28,352 nt of DNA from Perkinsus chesapeaki (Eukaryota > Perkinsozoa > Perkinsida > Perkinsidae): positions 1 through 28,352 of the forward strand of contig JAAPAO010000475.1 in NCBI GenBank assembly GCA_013115145.1. Reading direction: 5' to 3'. The notes below the pieces were generated by a model. It saw only the letters and a program-made list of their open reading frames with translations, was not told where the DNA came from and did not search any database. Each line of letters opens with the position of its first letter. The stretch's first letter is position 1. The position numbers and the translations under genes are program-made. This document shows positions 1 to 9,481 of the stretch, piece after piece.

Positions 1-837
1 ACTCTCGCTGCGTGAATTGAGGCAGGTCGGGTATTTGCCTCTTAACTAACCTTGGTTACTTCGTAACCTTCCAATACTGGCAGTCCGGATGTATCCTACT
101 AGAACCCGGAAATACCTCTCAAAAAATATTGAGGGGTCTCTTCGACGGATTCACTCGGGTAAGGGTATATGAAGGCTTGTCGATGGTGTAGTTAAAGTTC
201 AAGGCCGTATAAAACTAGCTGTCTTCTCGTGGTTATTCCTCTGAAGCTAGATAACAGAATGGACCGCTGCACTGAGGTCGGTGACCTTGTCCGTTCGCGT
301 AATGGATGCATTATGGCATTGCCATACTAATTTCGGCCTGTGATTTCGGATACTGAAACGAGTGATACGGTCATCGTGCCTCTGGCGGCCAGAGTCTGGC
401 CTGCCGACCTGTTGAGCACGTCACAGTATGTGGTTGAGTTTACAAACTGTAACAGTCGCAGCTCGGAATTGACCGCCAACTTGGACAAGGGTATCATAAC
501 AAGGGATGAGGTAAATGAACAAAAATGTCCTTAGAGGATCGGCATTACAAGCGCTCACTCTGGCCAGAAGCGTGATTTTCCCCTGCTCCTTTGCATGGTC
601 GAGTGGCGCCTGGAGCTGGAAAGCCGCCGCGCCACCTTCACATCAGCTGGCAACCTCCGCAAGAGAACACTGCACAGTCCCTCAGCAGAGGCTTGAATAC
701 TTCACTCAGACTGTGTAGCACAGTCATCGGAAAATCAGCTCCGGAGAATGCTCAGGGAAGGCGATGAGATATGCTATTAACTTAGGTATGCGAGTCCCCT
801 TCAATCAGTTAAGTATTTAGGAAAACGTTCGCATCCA
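1..837. other. Upstream region without a supported gene
   Basis: Only short open frames of 60-70 codons occur here (340-534, 515-718). They have no recognisable domain, signal sequence or splice-linked continuation, so I call no gene. The stretch immediately upstream of 838 presumably holds the promoter of the cathepsin B-like gene, but I see no convincing TATA element. Confidence 0.4.
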
Positions 838-2519
838 ATGACCTCGCGCTGTCTAACTGCGGGCATCGTTCTCTTAACTTGTCTATATTCAGACTCAGGC
901 ATAGTTCTGGTTGAGGTGAAGTCGGTGAAGCCCATCTTCGATTATCTCGAGTACACCAAAGGTGTGGCTGTCGACGTTATGGTCCATTTACTACACAGTG
1001 TCAGGACTCGTTCACACCCCTGATGAAGAAACTGAGCACTTCAGCCGTTTCGAGAAGGAGTTGAACACGCTAAATGCAGCCATCTCACACGATGATATGG
1101 TGGAACTCTTCGACGAGACTAGGCCGGTCGTCATGCAGAGCCTTGTTGATGAGATCAACTCTAAGCAGAGCACATGGACAGCTTCAGTCGACCAGGGCAG
1201 ATTTAGAGGTATTCTCCATTGTACGTATGACACAAAGTTGGTCATGGCATCGCAGGAGTCTCCCTTCGTGATGCTAAAATGTTATGCGGTAGCTTCATGG
1301 AAACGAAGAAACATGTCGAAAGGGAGGATCAGTCACCTAGAGATCTGCAGGCCTAGCCCGAGAGCTTCGATGCCAGGGTCGCTTTCAAGCAATGCAAGAA
1401 CGTTATCGGGCATATCTGGTACAGAAGGGGTAGTTTCATGATCAGCTACAACATATCCTTCAGGGACCAGTCACATTGTGGTGACTGCTGGGCATTCGGT
1501 ACTGTTAACGCTTTCAACGACAGAGTGTGTATTGCCCTCAACGGGGCAGATCAAACGCTGCTGTCACCCGGTTATATGAGTGCGTGTTGTAATAAGGATC
1601 ACAATTGTTCGTAAGTAGTGAGCACCAACCACCGGTTGTTTAGTCTTTTTCTCTTCGAGGTCGCACGGCTGCGGTGGCGGTTATCCAAGAGATGCATGGA
1701 AGTTCCTTCACACTTACGGAAGCGTGAGAGGTATGCCCCTTCTTTGCATTCCTCTAGCCGGTAGAAAATGAGAACCATACTATTCAGGTGGTGATTACGT
1801 GCCAGAGGATGAATGAAAAGAGGAAGATGGATGCTGGCCGTACGAGTTCGCCAAGTGCGCTCACCACATTAACAGCTCTACATTACCAAGTTGCGGCAAT
1901 GTGAGGATCAATCCGTGTGGAAGGGATGGAAGTTCCATCATTTAACCAGTATCTTGTAGGTCAGCTCTCCCACACCACAATGTCTGACCACTTGTCGAAA
2001 TCCGAAATATCCAATCCCTTTCGAGAAGTAATAGAAGAGCTGAAGCTCGATGCATTCTTATCACCAAATATTTTCAGGGGCCGCTACTATACGACCAAGT
2101 TGGAGCCAGACGCTTTGCGCACGAATGAGAGTATCAAGCACGAGATCATGACAAATGGGCCGGTAAACCTCCCGCAGCAAATGAGTCGTTGCCCATTCAT
2201 TAACCATCGGCTGCTTTGGATTAAGGCTGGGATACGAATGCCTTTTTGAGATCAGGTGTCTGCTTCTTACTATGTCTATGAGGATTTCTTTGCCTACAAG
2301 TCTGGAGTCTACAAACACACCACTGGCACTCATGGCTATGGGCACGTTGTGAAGATAATTGGTTGGGGCAAAGAAGAGGGTGAGGATTACTGGCTGGTGG
2401 TTAATAGTTGGAATGACGGTTGGGGTGACCATGGCCTGTTCAAGATAGGAATTAACGAGTGTAACATAACGGACAATGTCCTATCGGGTTATCCAAATCT
2501 GCCCAGAAAGCAAATCTGA
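838..2519 (+). pseudogene. Cathepsin B-like cysteine protease (peptidase C1A), nine exons, two internal stops
   Basis: Papain-family lysosomal or secreted protease. Inferred exons are 838-961, 999-1208, 1256-1418, 1464-1610, 1660-1730, 1788-1900, 1960-2027, 2078-2162 and 2256-2519. They are phase-consistent and total 415 codons. The N-terminus (MTSRCLTAGIVLLTCL) looks like a signal peptide and is followed by a propeptide. The mature domain shows the oxyanion and nucleophile motif DQSHCGDCWAF, the CGGGYP motif, the occluding-loop-like segment DGCWPYEF...CAHHIN, the catalytic His in [10 protein letters not shown] and the catalytic Asn in [11 protein letters not shown]. Length suits an extended cathepsin B. 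Two nonsense codons lie in frame: TAG at 1354-1356, just before PESFDAR, and TGA at 1814-1816, after GGDYVPEDE. Family consensus IRDQ reads IWDQ across the 1419-1463 intron. This is either a decayed copy, a sequence error, or a gene using alternative splice sites that skip the stops. Confidence 0.85.
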
Positions 2520-3532
2520 CATTGCAGCAGGCTGAACTTATGGCCAGTACGGTCTTATTAAAACTAAGCTTCATCATCATTGGTTGATGACTCGTTTATT
2601 TCTACATTGTGAGTCCCTGAACAACGACCACGGTCCTATTTCAAGCTTTTTGAAATGCTCGTGGAGTTTTCTCATCGGGGACCTGACTCACAATTCTTAA
2701 GACAGAGTCGTTGAGTTAGCACTGCGAGTTGTAAATGATATTTTATTATCTGACATTGTCAGACTGACAACAACGTTGTCACAACATTAATGTGTCATTA
2801 TAGAATGATAATGCTATGTACAATCGATGATTATAACCATATACCGTACAATGATCCTCTTTGTGAGAGAATAGCTAGAACCCTATAAATTTGAAGCCAC
2901 TGCGACTACTTCTAAACTCATTATTAAGTATACTATGAATATTGTTGTACGCCAGAGTTATGTTCTAGCGCAGAGCTTAAATGACGCACAATAAAGGGCC
3001 ACTAAAAGCAACTAAGTCATCTACATAACTTACTTAGCTATGTAACAACTTGAAGAAAAGATAAGAATACCTTGTAGGTCCCCAGCCTTGACGTCAATAT
3101 GCCTGAATACAATAAAGGACGGTCATTATACGCTGATCCTTATGAATGATTGATAACCTCATAACGTCCTCATTACGATGGCCGTAGATTTCGCATGTAT
3201 GACATGATCCGCATTTATGCCAATGTCTGCTCCACTCCGCACTCTAGCATCGATTACAGGTTGAGTGCTTTTATTCAGTCCGTTGTAAAAGCTTGGGAAA
3301 AGGGCGTGGATTGGGTTGGGAAATTACCCAAAAGCTGATCAATAGGTATAACCCGGTATGAAAGAATGCGTCTGCTACAGATTCACTTAAAGACAGGGAG
3401 GGCGCGGCTACTTCAGAAGTTGTACTCCTGGTTGGCGCCACGCTCCACATAAAGGCATCCATGGCCAGAGCAACGAACGCGCGAACTGAAATACCTTGTA
3501 TGCCGTAACGTCTCTCGTAGAATGACTTCGTA
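2520..3532. other. Intergenic, no supported gene
   Basis: AT-richer DNA of about 1 kb with stops in all frames and only short open frames. Two small self-complementary stretches (CTGACATTGTCAG near 2751 and GACAACAACGTTGTC near 2766) follow one another. I see no further coding, RNA or mobile-element signal. Confidence 0.4.
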
Positions 3533-3775
3533 GTGATTCGAAGTATTCATATCTTCACCATGCTCTTCATCTCCTCCTTCTCTTACCTGCTTCTTGTCGT
3601 TTATTTGCTGGTAGGCGACGGGCAGTATGCTTTTGGTATGAACGACCCTCACCCTGCATGCCAACTCGATTTTTGCCAAGGTGTATGTGAAGCTCCAGAA
3701 TGCAAGTGTTACCCATTTTCTCCCGAAGTATGTATGTGTGGCTGTAGTGTCTCGGCCTCCACGTTGGTCATCTAG
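3533..3775 (+). CDS. Putative small secreted cysteine-rich peptide (80 aa)
   Basis: Single open frame of 80 codons. Residues 7-28 form a long hydrophobic stretch (FISSFSYLLLVVYLLV) that fits a signal peptide or signal anchor. Met10 is an alternative start. The remaining part holds eight cysteines (43, 48, 52, 57, 59, 67, 69, 71) with C-x-C pairs, which suggests a disulfide-stabilised extracellular peptide. No family was recognised. A 167-codon open frame runs antisense (3413-3916), so the strand is not certain; I prefer this one for its signal-plus-cysteine architecture. A second Cys-rich secreted candidate lies at 6243, and the protease at 838 is also a secretory product. Function is unknown. 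Confidence 0.45.
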   Translation: MIRSIHIFTMLFISSFSYLLLVVYLLVGDGQYAFGMNDPHPACQLDFCQGVCEAPECKCYPFSPEVCMCGCSVSASTLVI

Positions 3776-4602
3776 GGCTTGTCCGCTCGTAATGGCGAGC
3801 CCGCTGATGTATGGGCTGGCGTTGTTGTGGAGCTCTTTGTTATGATGCGTTATCATCATTGATAGCAATGTTATCCTCTGGCCATGTATCGGCGGTACTA
3901 TTTCCTTTCGCTCCATGCGGGGCAGACGGCATCACGGCTGGAACTGAGGCTAGTCGCATCAGGAGAATTGGCTGTTGTTTCCTTAGAAGTCGTTTCATCA
4001 TTTCACCACTCGGTAATTGCGCACGTCAACTGCCTGTCGGCTGATGCGGTTTATAGGAGAAGGACGCACAGATCATTGACGCGCGCGCAGGTTCAAATTG
4101 GTCGTTAGGTAGTCAGAAGACTTTTACAAGGCTCCTCAAGCAGTATAGAACCGTCCGAATCACAACTGTTTGAATCTTTGCTGTTTGGAAGCCTTCTCGT
4201 ATAAGTGAGACCGATATGCAGGTTACAGTGCATCCGCTAGTTTTGTATCGTGATTGACTTAGCTAGCTTAGAACGCAGTAAAGGAACCAAATGCGATGGG
4301 TGGTAAGCTTGAAGCTTTCGACTGAGGTCTAACGCACGGGTAAAGGTGGTATTTGTGACCCAATCTTCTGGACGTTAGCTCCTGGCGAAGACTAAGAGAT
4401 TGTTACCACATTATGAATGTGATATTTGCACTTTTACAGCCTTACAGGAGATGTTTCTTCTGCAAATTTGAGATCCGGGGTCTCAGGCCCGTAATGATCC
4501 CGCCAGCGATCTTGTACTCCTTGTTACAAAGACCTTGTGCTGGGCACCCGCCCCGTACAAACCTCTACTACTTTCACCATCGCGCTCAATGAACCGTGGT
4601 GT

Positions 4603-4645
4603 ACTGATGTACCATAGGCACAGCCAATGCCTATGGTACATCAGT
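4603..4645. repeat. Perfect 18-bp inverted repeat with 7-nt loop
   Basis: The arm at 4603-4620 (ACTGATGTACCATAGGCA) is exactly complementary to 4628-4645. The loop is cagccaa (4621-4627). No run of T follows, so it is not an obvious transcription terminator. Confidence 0.9.
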
Positions 4646-4951
4646 GAACAACAATCCGTACGATCTTCTTTCAAGAACTGATGATGAGCTCCTCGACAAC
4701 GAAGGCGAACGTTGTTTGGTTGGATCATCTAGTTGGTGTTGGAGTCAGCACTGGTTCATCCCTTGGGAAGACTGGTGGAAAAGTGGTCAAGAATGTGCTT
4801 GAACTAACCGCGTAACTCTTGTGTCTCTTCATGAGAAAAACCTCAATGTAGACTCTATATTGTAGAGGCCCCTATACCTCTGACTGACCCTCTCAAAGTC
4901 ACTGTAATTCGCACCCCACGTCGTAGGCCCTAAGAGACCGCGCCCTTCACT

Positions 4952-5112
4952 ATCAGTGTCCCCGTTCAAGACTCTTGAACAAGGACACTGATCAATTATT
5001 GATCTTGCAATTACTGACAGGATCTCTCTTGAATCAAGAGCGTTAGTACAGGGTAATGAGTACACGGTGTACTGTACACGGTGGTCGGCCTGTGAGTCAC
5101 TGGCTGTGACTC
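4952..5112. repeat. Cluster of adjacent hairpins
   Basis: Within 161 bp there are at least four foldbacks. (1) 4952-4961/4983-4992 (10 bp) extends through a 3-nt internal loop into 4965-4971/4973-4979 (7 bp). (2) GATCAAT 4990-4996 pairs with 4998-5004. (3) CTCTTGA 5026-5032 pairs with 5034-5040. (4) GAGTCAC 5094-5100 pairs with 5106-5112. The first two overlap and would be alternative structures. Confidence 0.8.
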
Positions 5113-6173
5113 CCCTTCTATGCGTAGTCCATGCGCAAGCTGCATATTTGACAGTATCAGATACAACTTCGCAAAGAATTCCTTCGATTATACTCGTTAC
5201 AGAGGAGGCTTCTGCCTAGAAAGGCTGTCGGCTAGAGGCGAATGATGAGGTTCGTGAACGACCCGTCAGGCGCCCAACCGGTTGGAAATCAACCGAGGGG
5301 CGGACCCCCCCCCCGACGGATGAATCAACCGGCCATTTGCGGATTTCGCATTTCAAAGGAGAACAAGGCACGAGTTGTTGAGAAAAACAACTCATCTGAA
5401 ACGATGTCTTATATTGTACAGAGAGAGGTGGGATTATCGTGGCGCAAGATCTGTTCGTGCTGATCATTCTATACGGCATTTGTCATCGGCTGTCTGCACC
5501 GTATGCTCTAGAGTCTCTCACATTGCCGGTGGATCCTCTCGCGAATCATTACCAGCATTACAGGCTGTAATTTACAGTACACTATTGGAAAGCGAGGAGG
5601 ACTGTGAGTTAACCCCGGGAGACGAGGGGAGCCCGCAAGGAGACCATTTCATAGTAGCTTGACCTGGTAAAGTTAGCCAATGTTTAAAAAACGCGATGTG
5701 TTACACATCATGCGTAAAACTTCTCTATTAGAATAGGTTTAAAAGCATGTGCTGTTGCGCTTGCGTGCAAACTCTGGCGCACTCTGCGCCGCTGACAATC
5801 ATGGACTATAAGCGCTTGTCGTGAATCGCCTGCTTGTGATTCTGGGCTGAGATTTCTCAGAACAACTTCCTTCTACAAGAGCTACTTCTTCGGCCCATCA
5901 ACTGTGAAGAGTATGAAGAAAGTTTAACTGTGGTTTTTGAATGAGTCGCGCTTTATAAGCGCCCGAGGGCTCCCTGCATGCACTGTGTGGGCGTTCTCTG
6001 TCGGCCATCCCTCCCACTCGAGCGCGCAGAGACCTCACGGCCTCGTCCAGATGTCTTCGCAATGCGAGAAGCCAGCCATCTGGTAACTGTGGCAGGCCAA
6101 TCTTTCGGAGGCAACCTTTGAGGAAAGTAACCTGCTTCAGCAGATTATGCTCCGCCGGAGCGAAGTAGAGCCA

Positions 6174-6179
6174 TATATA
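6174..6179 (+). promoter_or_regulatory. TATA-like element upstream of the 6243 gene
   Basis: The motif ccaTATATAct lies about 65 bp before the ATG at 6243. This is a plausible core-promoter position, but TATA-like strings are common by chance. Confidence 0.3.
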
Positions 6180-6242
6180 CTATTAGCTAATTCTCTCTCT
6201 TTCGTTACGAAGTGCTAGAAGAGCTCCCTTATTGAACTATCA

Positions 6243-6443
6243 ATGATCGCAGCTCGTCTGGCTTGTATGCTACTATTCATCGCCTTCGTGGCTTTTGGAG
6301 CACAGCAGTGCAACAAGGGTAGCGAGTGCCCGAGTGGTCAGTCGTGCTATTGTAGAGAAGGCGGCAAATGCTCTAACACCTCCAGACTCCGTATGTTATT
6401 CTTCACTTCTGGGTGCACGTGCAAAGATGGTGTATGCGCCTAA
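6243..6443 (+). CDS. Small secreted eight-cysteine peptide (66 aa)
   Basis: A clear N-terminal signal peptide (MIAARLACMLLFIAFVAFGA) ends at an Ala-Gln boundary near residues 20-21. The mature part is about 46 residues with eight cysteines at 23, 29, 35, 37, 43, 58, 60 and 65 (spacing C-5-C-5-C-1-C-5-C-14-C-1-C-4-C) and stops right after the last cysteine. Such a design implies a disulfide-knotted extracellular peptide; whether it is a protease inhibitor, an effector or a structural peptide cannot be told. The segment between Cys43 and Cys58 contains a hydrophobic patch (LRMLFF). An intron could be imagined at 6392, but splicing there would destroy the Cys pattern, so I read it as one exon. 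A TATA-like element lies about 65 bp upstream. Confidence 0.65.
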   Translation: MIAARLACMLLFIAFVAFGAQQCNKGSECPSGQSCYCREGGKCSNTSRLRMLFFTSGCTCKDGVCA

Positions 6444-6722
6444 TGTATTCTTCGTTGCTGATGTCCATCGACCGTACACGACTCTACTAGCAACCCTAAG
6501 TACCAAGTTGAGACTACCATCTATTTCATGGTATATTCTTGTATAAGTCACCGAACAGTTTGTAGCGCTCCGTGTGTCTCAGCACGTACGGGCTTCAGGT
6601 GATCTGGTTTTCGGGCTACGCAGCCCATTTTGAGAAGCGTGAGAACAGCCAGGCAGCCTAATCCTTCGTCAATTTCGATTGCTCGCTTGTTGCCTTCTCA
6701 TTGGTCATTCTCAGTGGTCCTT

Positions 6723-6840
6723 CTTCGATTGCTGAAAATCGAAGCCTTCGCAGCTGCGAGCTTTACTATGAATTGTGCAGTGTACGATTAGACGATGACG
6801 CTTATTGGCTTGAACAGTTCGAGCCAATAAGCTTCATCGT
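6723..6840. repeat. Two neighbouring hairpins
   Basis: CTTCGATT 6723-6730 pairs with AATCGAAG 6737-6744. About 50 bp on, 6792-6810 pairs with 6822-6840 (19 bp with one mismatch, loop of 11 nt). Both lie in a weak open frame (6701-6970) that I do not regard as a gene. Confidence 0.85.
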
Positions 6841-7147
6841 GAAAAGTTTTCGAGCTGCTTGCGAAACCCACGCGTCCCTGCTGGGAAACAGCTCGACGCT
6901 GGACTCCAGGGCCTGGGGATCAATTAGCGACTTCAGTGACAACATTTCAACGTCGGGAGCCGAATTCTAGATTTCTGCTGCTATTAGCTTGAACTACTTG
7001 GATTGTGTGGAGTGTCCCCTCGTAGGAAGGCCGCAACAAAGTTAGTCCGGGAGTGCGTAGAAGTATGAAACCGCGAGGATATGATACAGTGTTTTAAGTC
7101 AGCGGCAATTCTTATAGGACTAAGTAGCAGATCGAGCCGATGTCATT

Positions 7148-7170
7148 CCAAATCTAAAAGTTAGATTTGG
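7148..7170. repeat. Perfect 10-bp hairpin
   Basis: CCAAATCTAA (7148-7157) and TTAGATTTGG (7161-7170) are exact complements around a 3-nt loop (aag). The surrounding 6971-7431 interval holds no supported gene. Confidence 0.85.
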
Positions 7171-7431
7171 TTTAAGATGCCGGGGAACATCTTCACGAAT
7201 CCTGGAGGAAGGTCGACGGGCCTTAACTGACCTTCACTGTTTGGGTTGACAGCCCCAAAGCGCTCACTCGCTTCTGTTAATCGTCCTCGAGGCAGCTGAG
7301 ACCAAGTTGTCCCTCCATTAATGCATGGCGGTCGACTGCAGGGCCCCGGCACCAGTCGAGTCAATTAAATTGACTAACACAATATTAAATTCTCAGTATA
7401 GACGGTATTTAGAGCTCGTCGAATGATCTTT

Positions 7432-8880
7432 TTATATCATCTTACTTGTTATCTCCACCCCTTTTCGCCGGGCAGTCTTCATCGGCCTGAAAACCAATTC
7501 TTCCGAGTACCCCAGATTTAGCTGAAGCCCACCTGTTCGGTAATTCTTCGAAGCTTCTGCATCCTCATAGCTCGCCCGAGACCTCGATCGTTCGCCACTG
7601 TGACGGTGTAATCGTTTCCTTGATTCAGATGACATGGATCTATCTCCACTTGAGCTACGGGAATATTCACGATGACTCCTTCTACGACTGCGAGAACGAG
7701 ACCTGAAAATAACACATGGCTTCATCCTGATAATGTATCAAAGAACCGATGCCCAAGGTGGGAAGAAATGAAAAGAACAATATCGGCTGATGCTACAATT
7801 TTGTGAATAACACCCATGCCGAGTGTTCTGGGGAATGAAAAAGCCTTAGAAGACCATCTAGAATTATCCACTTTATTGCCAAAGGAATCCTCGCTTCGCC
7901 AGTCAGTCGACTTCCAGTCTTACTAGGTCCAGCACTTTAGTAGTTGACCAACTTCACTTGACTTGAGAAGTTGATATAATAAAAGAACTTCGAGACATTA
8001 TATTACATCCTTAGTGGACAAGTTCGAAAAATTCACCCCATCCGTTTCAGAGCTACATTGTCGTTCAAAGATATGCTTCCCGCACCAGTAGCCCGTGCCG
8101 TCGCTCACCTTTCGCGCTTCGATTTCTTGTCTCGTCGATGGCCATGGCGGTGATGTCGGCGTTCGGCCTCGTCTTCACTGGAGATGCTGCTCTCGCTGCC
8201 ACTGTCATGATCCTCACTAGAATCGTCCCGCTGCAGGCTTCTCTTTTTATGGCTCTTGTGGTGGTGGTGATGCTTCTTGTGATGCTTTTTCTGACAACAA
8301 GTTCTGACCTTGTTTTTGCTGCCGGGAATGGAAACGATAAAAAAACGGAAATGCCTGCACGTTGGATTGTTCGACCAGGTTTTGAACTAGTGGTCGATTC
8401 CCGCAGCACCGAGTAAAAGGCGTCCTGAAGATTACGTGAGGAGACGTCACAGGTGCTCGAGAGAGCAGAACAGAGATAAAAAAGCTGCTGAGAGAAGTCC
8501 CCCCTTTCTTGGTAGGGAGTTCTAGGAATTCCCCAAGAAAGATGGCAAGGCAAGGAAAAAATGATTATCGTAATTTCGATGCGAGTAGAGGATGAGCAGA
8601 AAGTTCCTACTCATCAGCTGCAGTGTCTTTGGTAATACTGAACGGTACCTCCTTTTTCCTTTTCTTCTGCATCTCAAGCGCATCACCCTCTGGCTCCATC
8701 AAAGTAGATTCTCTCTTCTCTGCATCAAGGATACGCCTGAGAAAGGTAATGGCTTCGCCGCATAGCCGTTTCCAAACCGGCTACTTTTGCCGCTCAAGTT
8801 GCCTCCCGATCACTTGGTCATACATCTTCTTCATCGTTGCCTCTGAAAGAGCAGATAGAGATGTCATCGACAACGCAGCT
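7432..8880 (-). CDS. SR-like protein with His/Lys-rich and RS-rich C-terminal part (multi-exon)
   Basis: Probable nuclear RNA-processing factor, judged by composition only. Reading 5' to 3' on the minus strand: a helical, charged exon ending at 8785 (MKKMYDQVIGRQLERQK), a 48-nt intron, then exon 8736-8607 (RILDAEKR ... KKRKKEVPFSITK), which either stops at TAG 8609-8607 or is spliced at GTAGGA 8610. Next comes an exon at about 8318-8109 rich in His, Lys, Ser and Glu (KKHHKKHHHHHKSHKKR). It ends in phase 2 at GTGAGC and joins in phase to an RS exon starting at 7702 (RSRSRSRRRSHREYSRSSSG). The terminal frame ends at 7432. The 5' end and the link between 8607 and 8318 are unresolved, so these could be two genes. 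The composition resembles arginine/serine-rich splicing factors; no RRM is visible. Confidence 0.5.
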
Positions 8881-8934
8881 AGTGAATTTCGCAATTTCCA
8901 AAAATACGGTAGCCTGTTTATTACAATATGACAA

Positions 8935-9481
8935 ATGCACAGGCTGCTTCCCAGAGCTGGGACCTTACACGACAACCCCTCTCCATTACGCAGTCCTTGT
9001 TCATTTGCACATATATAGTATATAAGTATATGTCGATACATTATATTTAGTGTATAAGTATATGTTGGTCATTACGTAAATTTGACAATTGTATCAAGCA
9101 AGAGAACCTAGAGGGTTCTACAGTATAACCAGCAACACAGAAACGCACGCACAGTATCAAAAGTATCGATTATGCCAGATGATAAACGAATGTACTAAAG
9201 CATCACTTGAAAACGGTCGAGCACCTTACCTGCATTTATTGGAGCTAATCCTGCCTTCTCCATCTCCCTCTTCCTGTACATACTTCCCCATGCTCCACTG
9301 CGAAGACCTGCCTTACAACAGCAACGTCCTGCTATGGCTTATCACAAATCATCCCTTACCAATGAGGTTGCCCTCAACATCCATTGGCGGCGCATTGCCA
9401 CTCATTCGGACAGGTCACGGCAAGATGCAATCCCCTGAAGCCGGTAATCAGCGATAAAAGACAACACAACAGCCGAAAGCG
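8935..9481. other. Spacer between two minus-strand genes
   Basis: This lies upstream of the SR-like gene and downstream of the hydrolase. Around 9010-9066 there is AT-rich sequence with a repeated phrase (gtataagtatatgt occurs twice, about 40 bp apart). The plus-strand frame 9089-9457 has no family signature. I see nothing else. Confidence 0.35.

Larger units (their letters stand above)
3776..6170. other. Gene-poor region rich in inverted repeats
   Basis: No open frame here can be tied to a family or to a splice-linked gene. Frames of 70-95 codons (4483-4728 minus, 4829-5065 minus, 5242-5463 plus, 5375-5662 plus) look like chance frames; the second overlaps the hairpin cluster. A run of C residues sits near 5308. 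The notable content is the foldbacks listed separately at 4603 and 4952. Confidence 0.35.

Noticed and set aside
1354-1816. Stop-codon reassignment as explanation for TAG and TGA in the protease gene
   Set aside because: Other genes in the window (hydrolase ending in TGA, several ending in TAG or TAA) use these as real terminators, so a variant code is not supported.
3413-3916. 167-codon minus-strand frame
   Set aside because: Longest frame nearby, but without domain or splice support; the overlapping plus-strand frame has a leader and eight cysteines. Kept as an alternative only.
4829-5065. 78-codon minus-strand frame
   Set aside because: It overlaps the hairpin cluster and shows no feature of a real protein family.
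6701-6970. 89-codon frame in the hairpin region
   Set aside because: The frame is made partly by the inverted repeats and has no leader, domain or splice partner.
8138-8416. 92-codon plus-strand frame with hydrophobic segments
   Set aside because: It is the antisense of the His/Lys- and RS-type exon on the minus strand, whose codon pattern produces runs of Val/Leu/Met in reverse.
9089-9457. 122-codon plus-strand frame
   Set aside because: It lies between two minus-strand genes, with no recognised motif and no supporting splice context.
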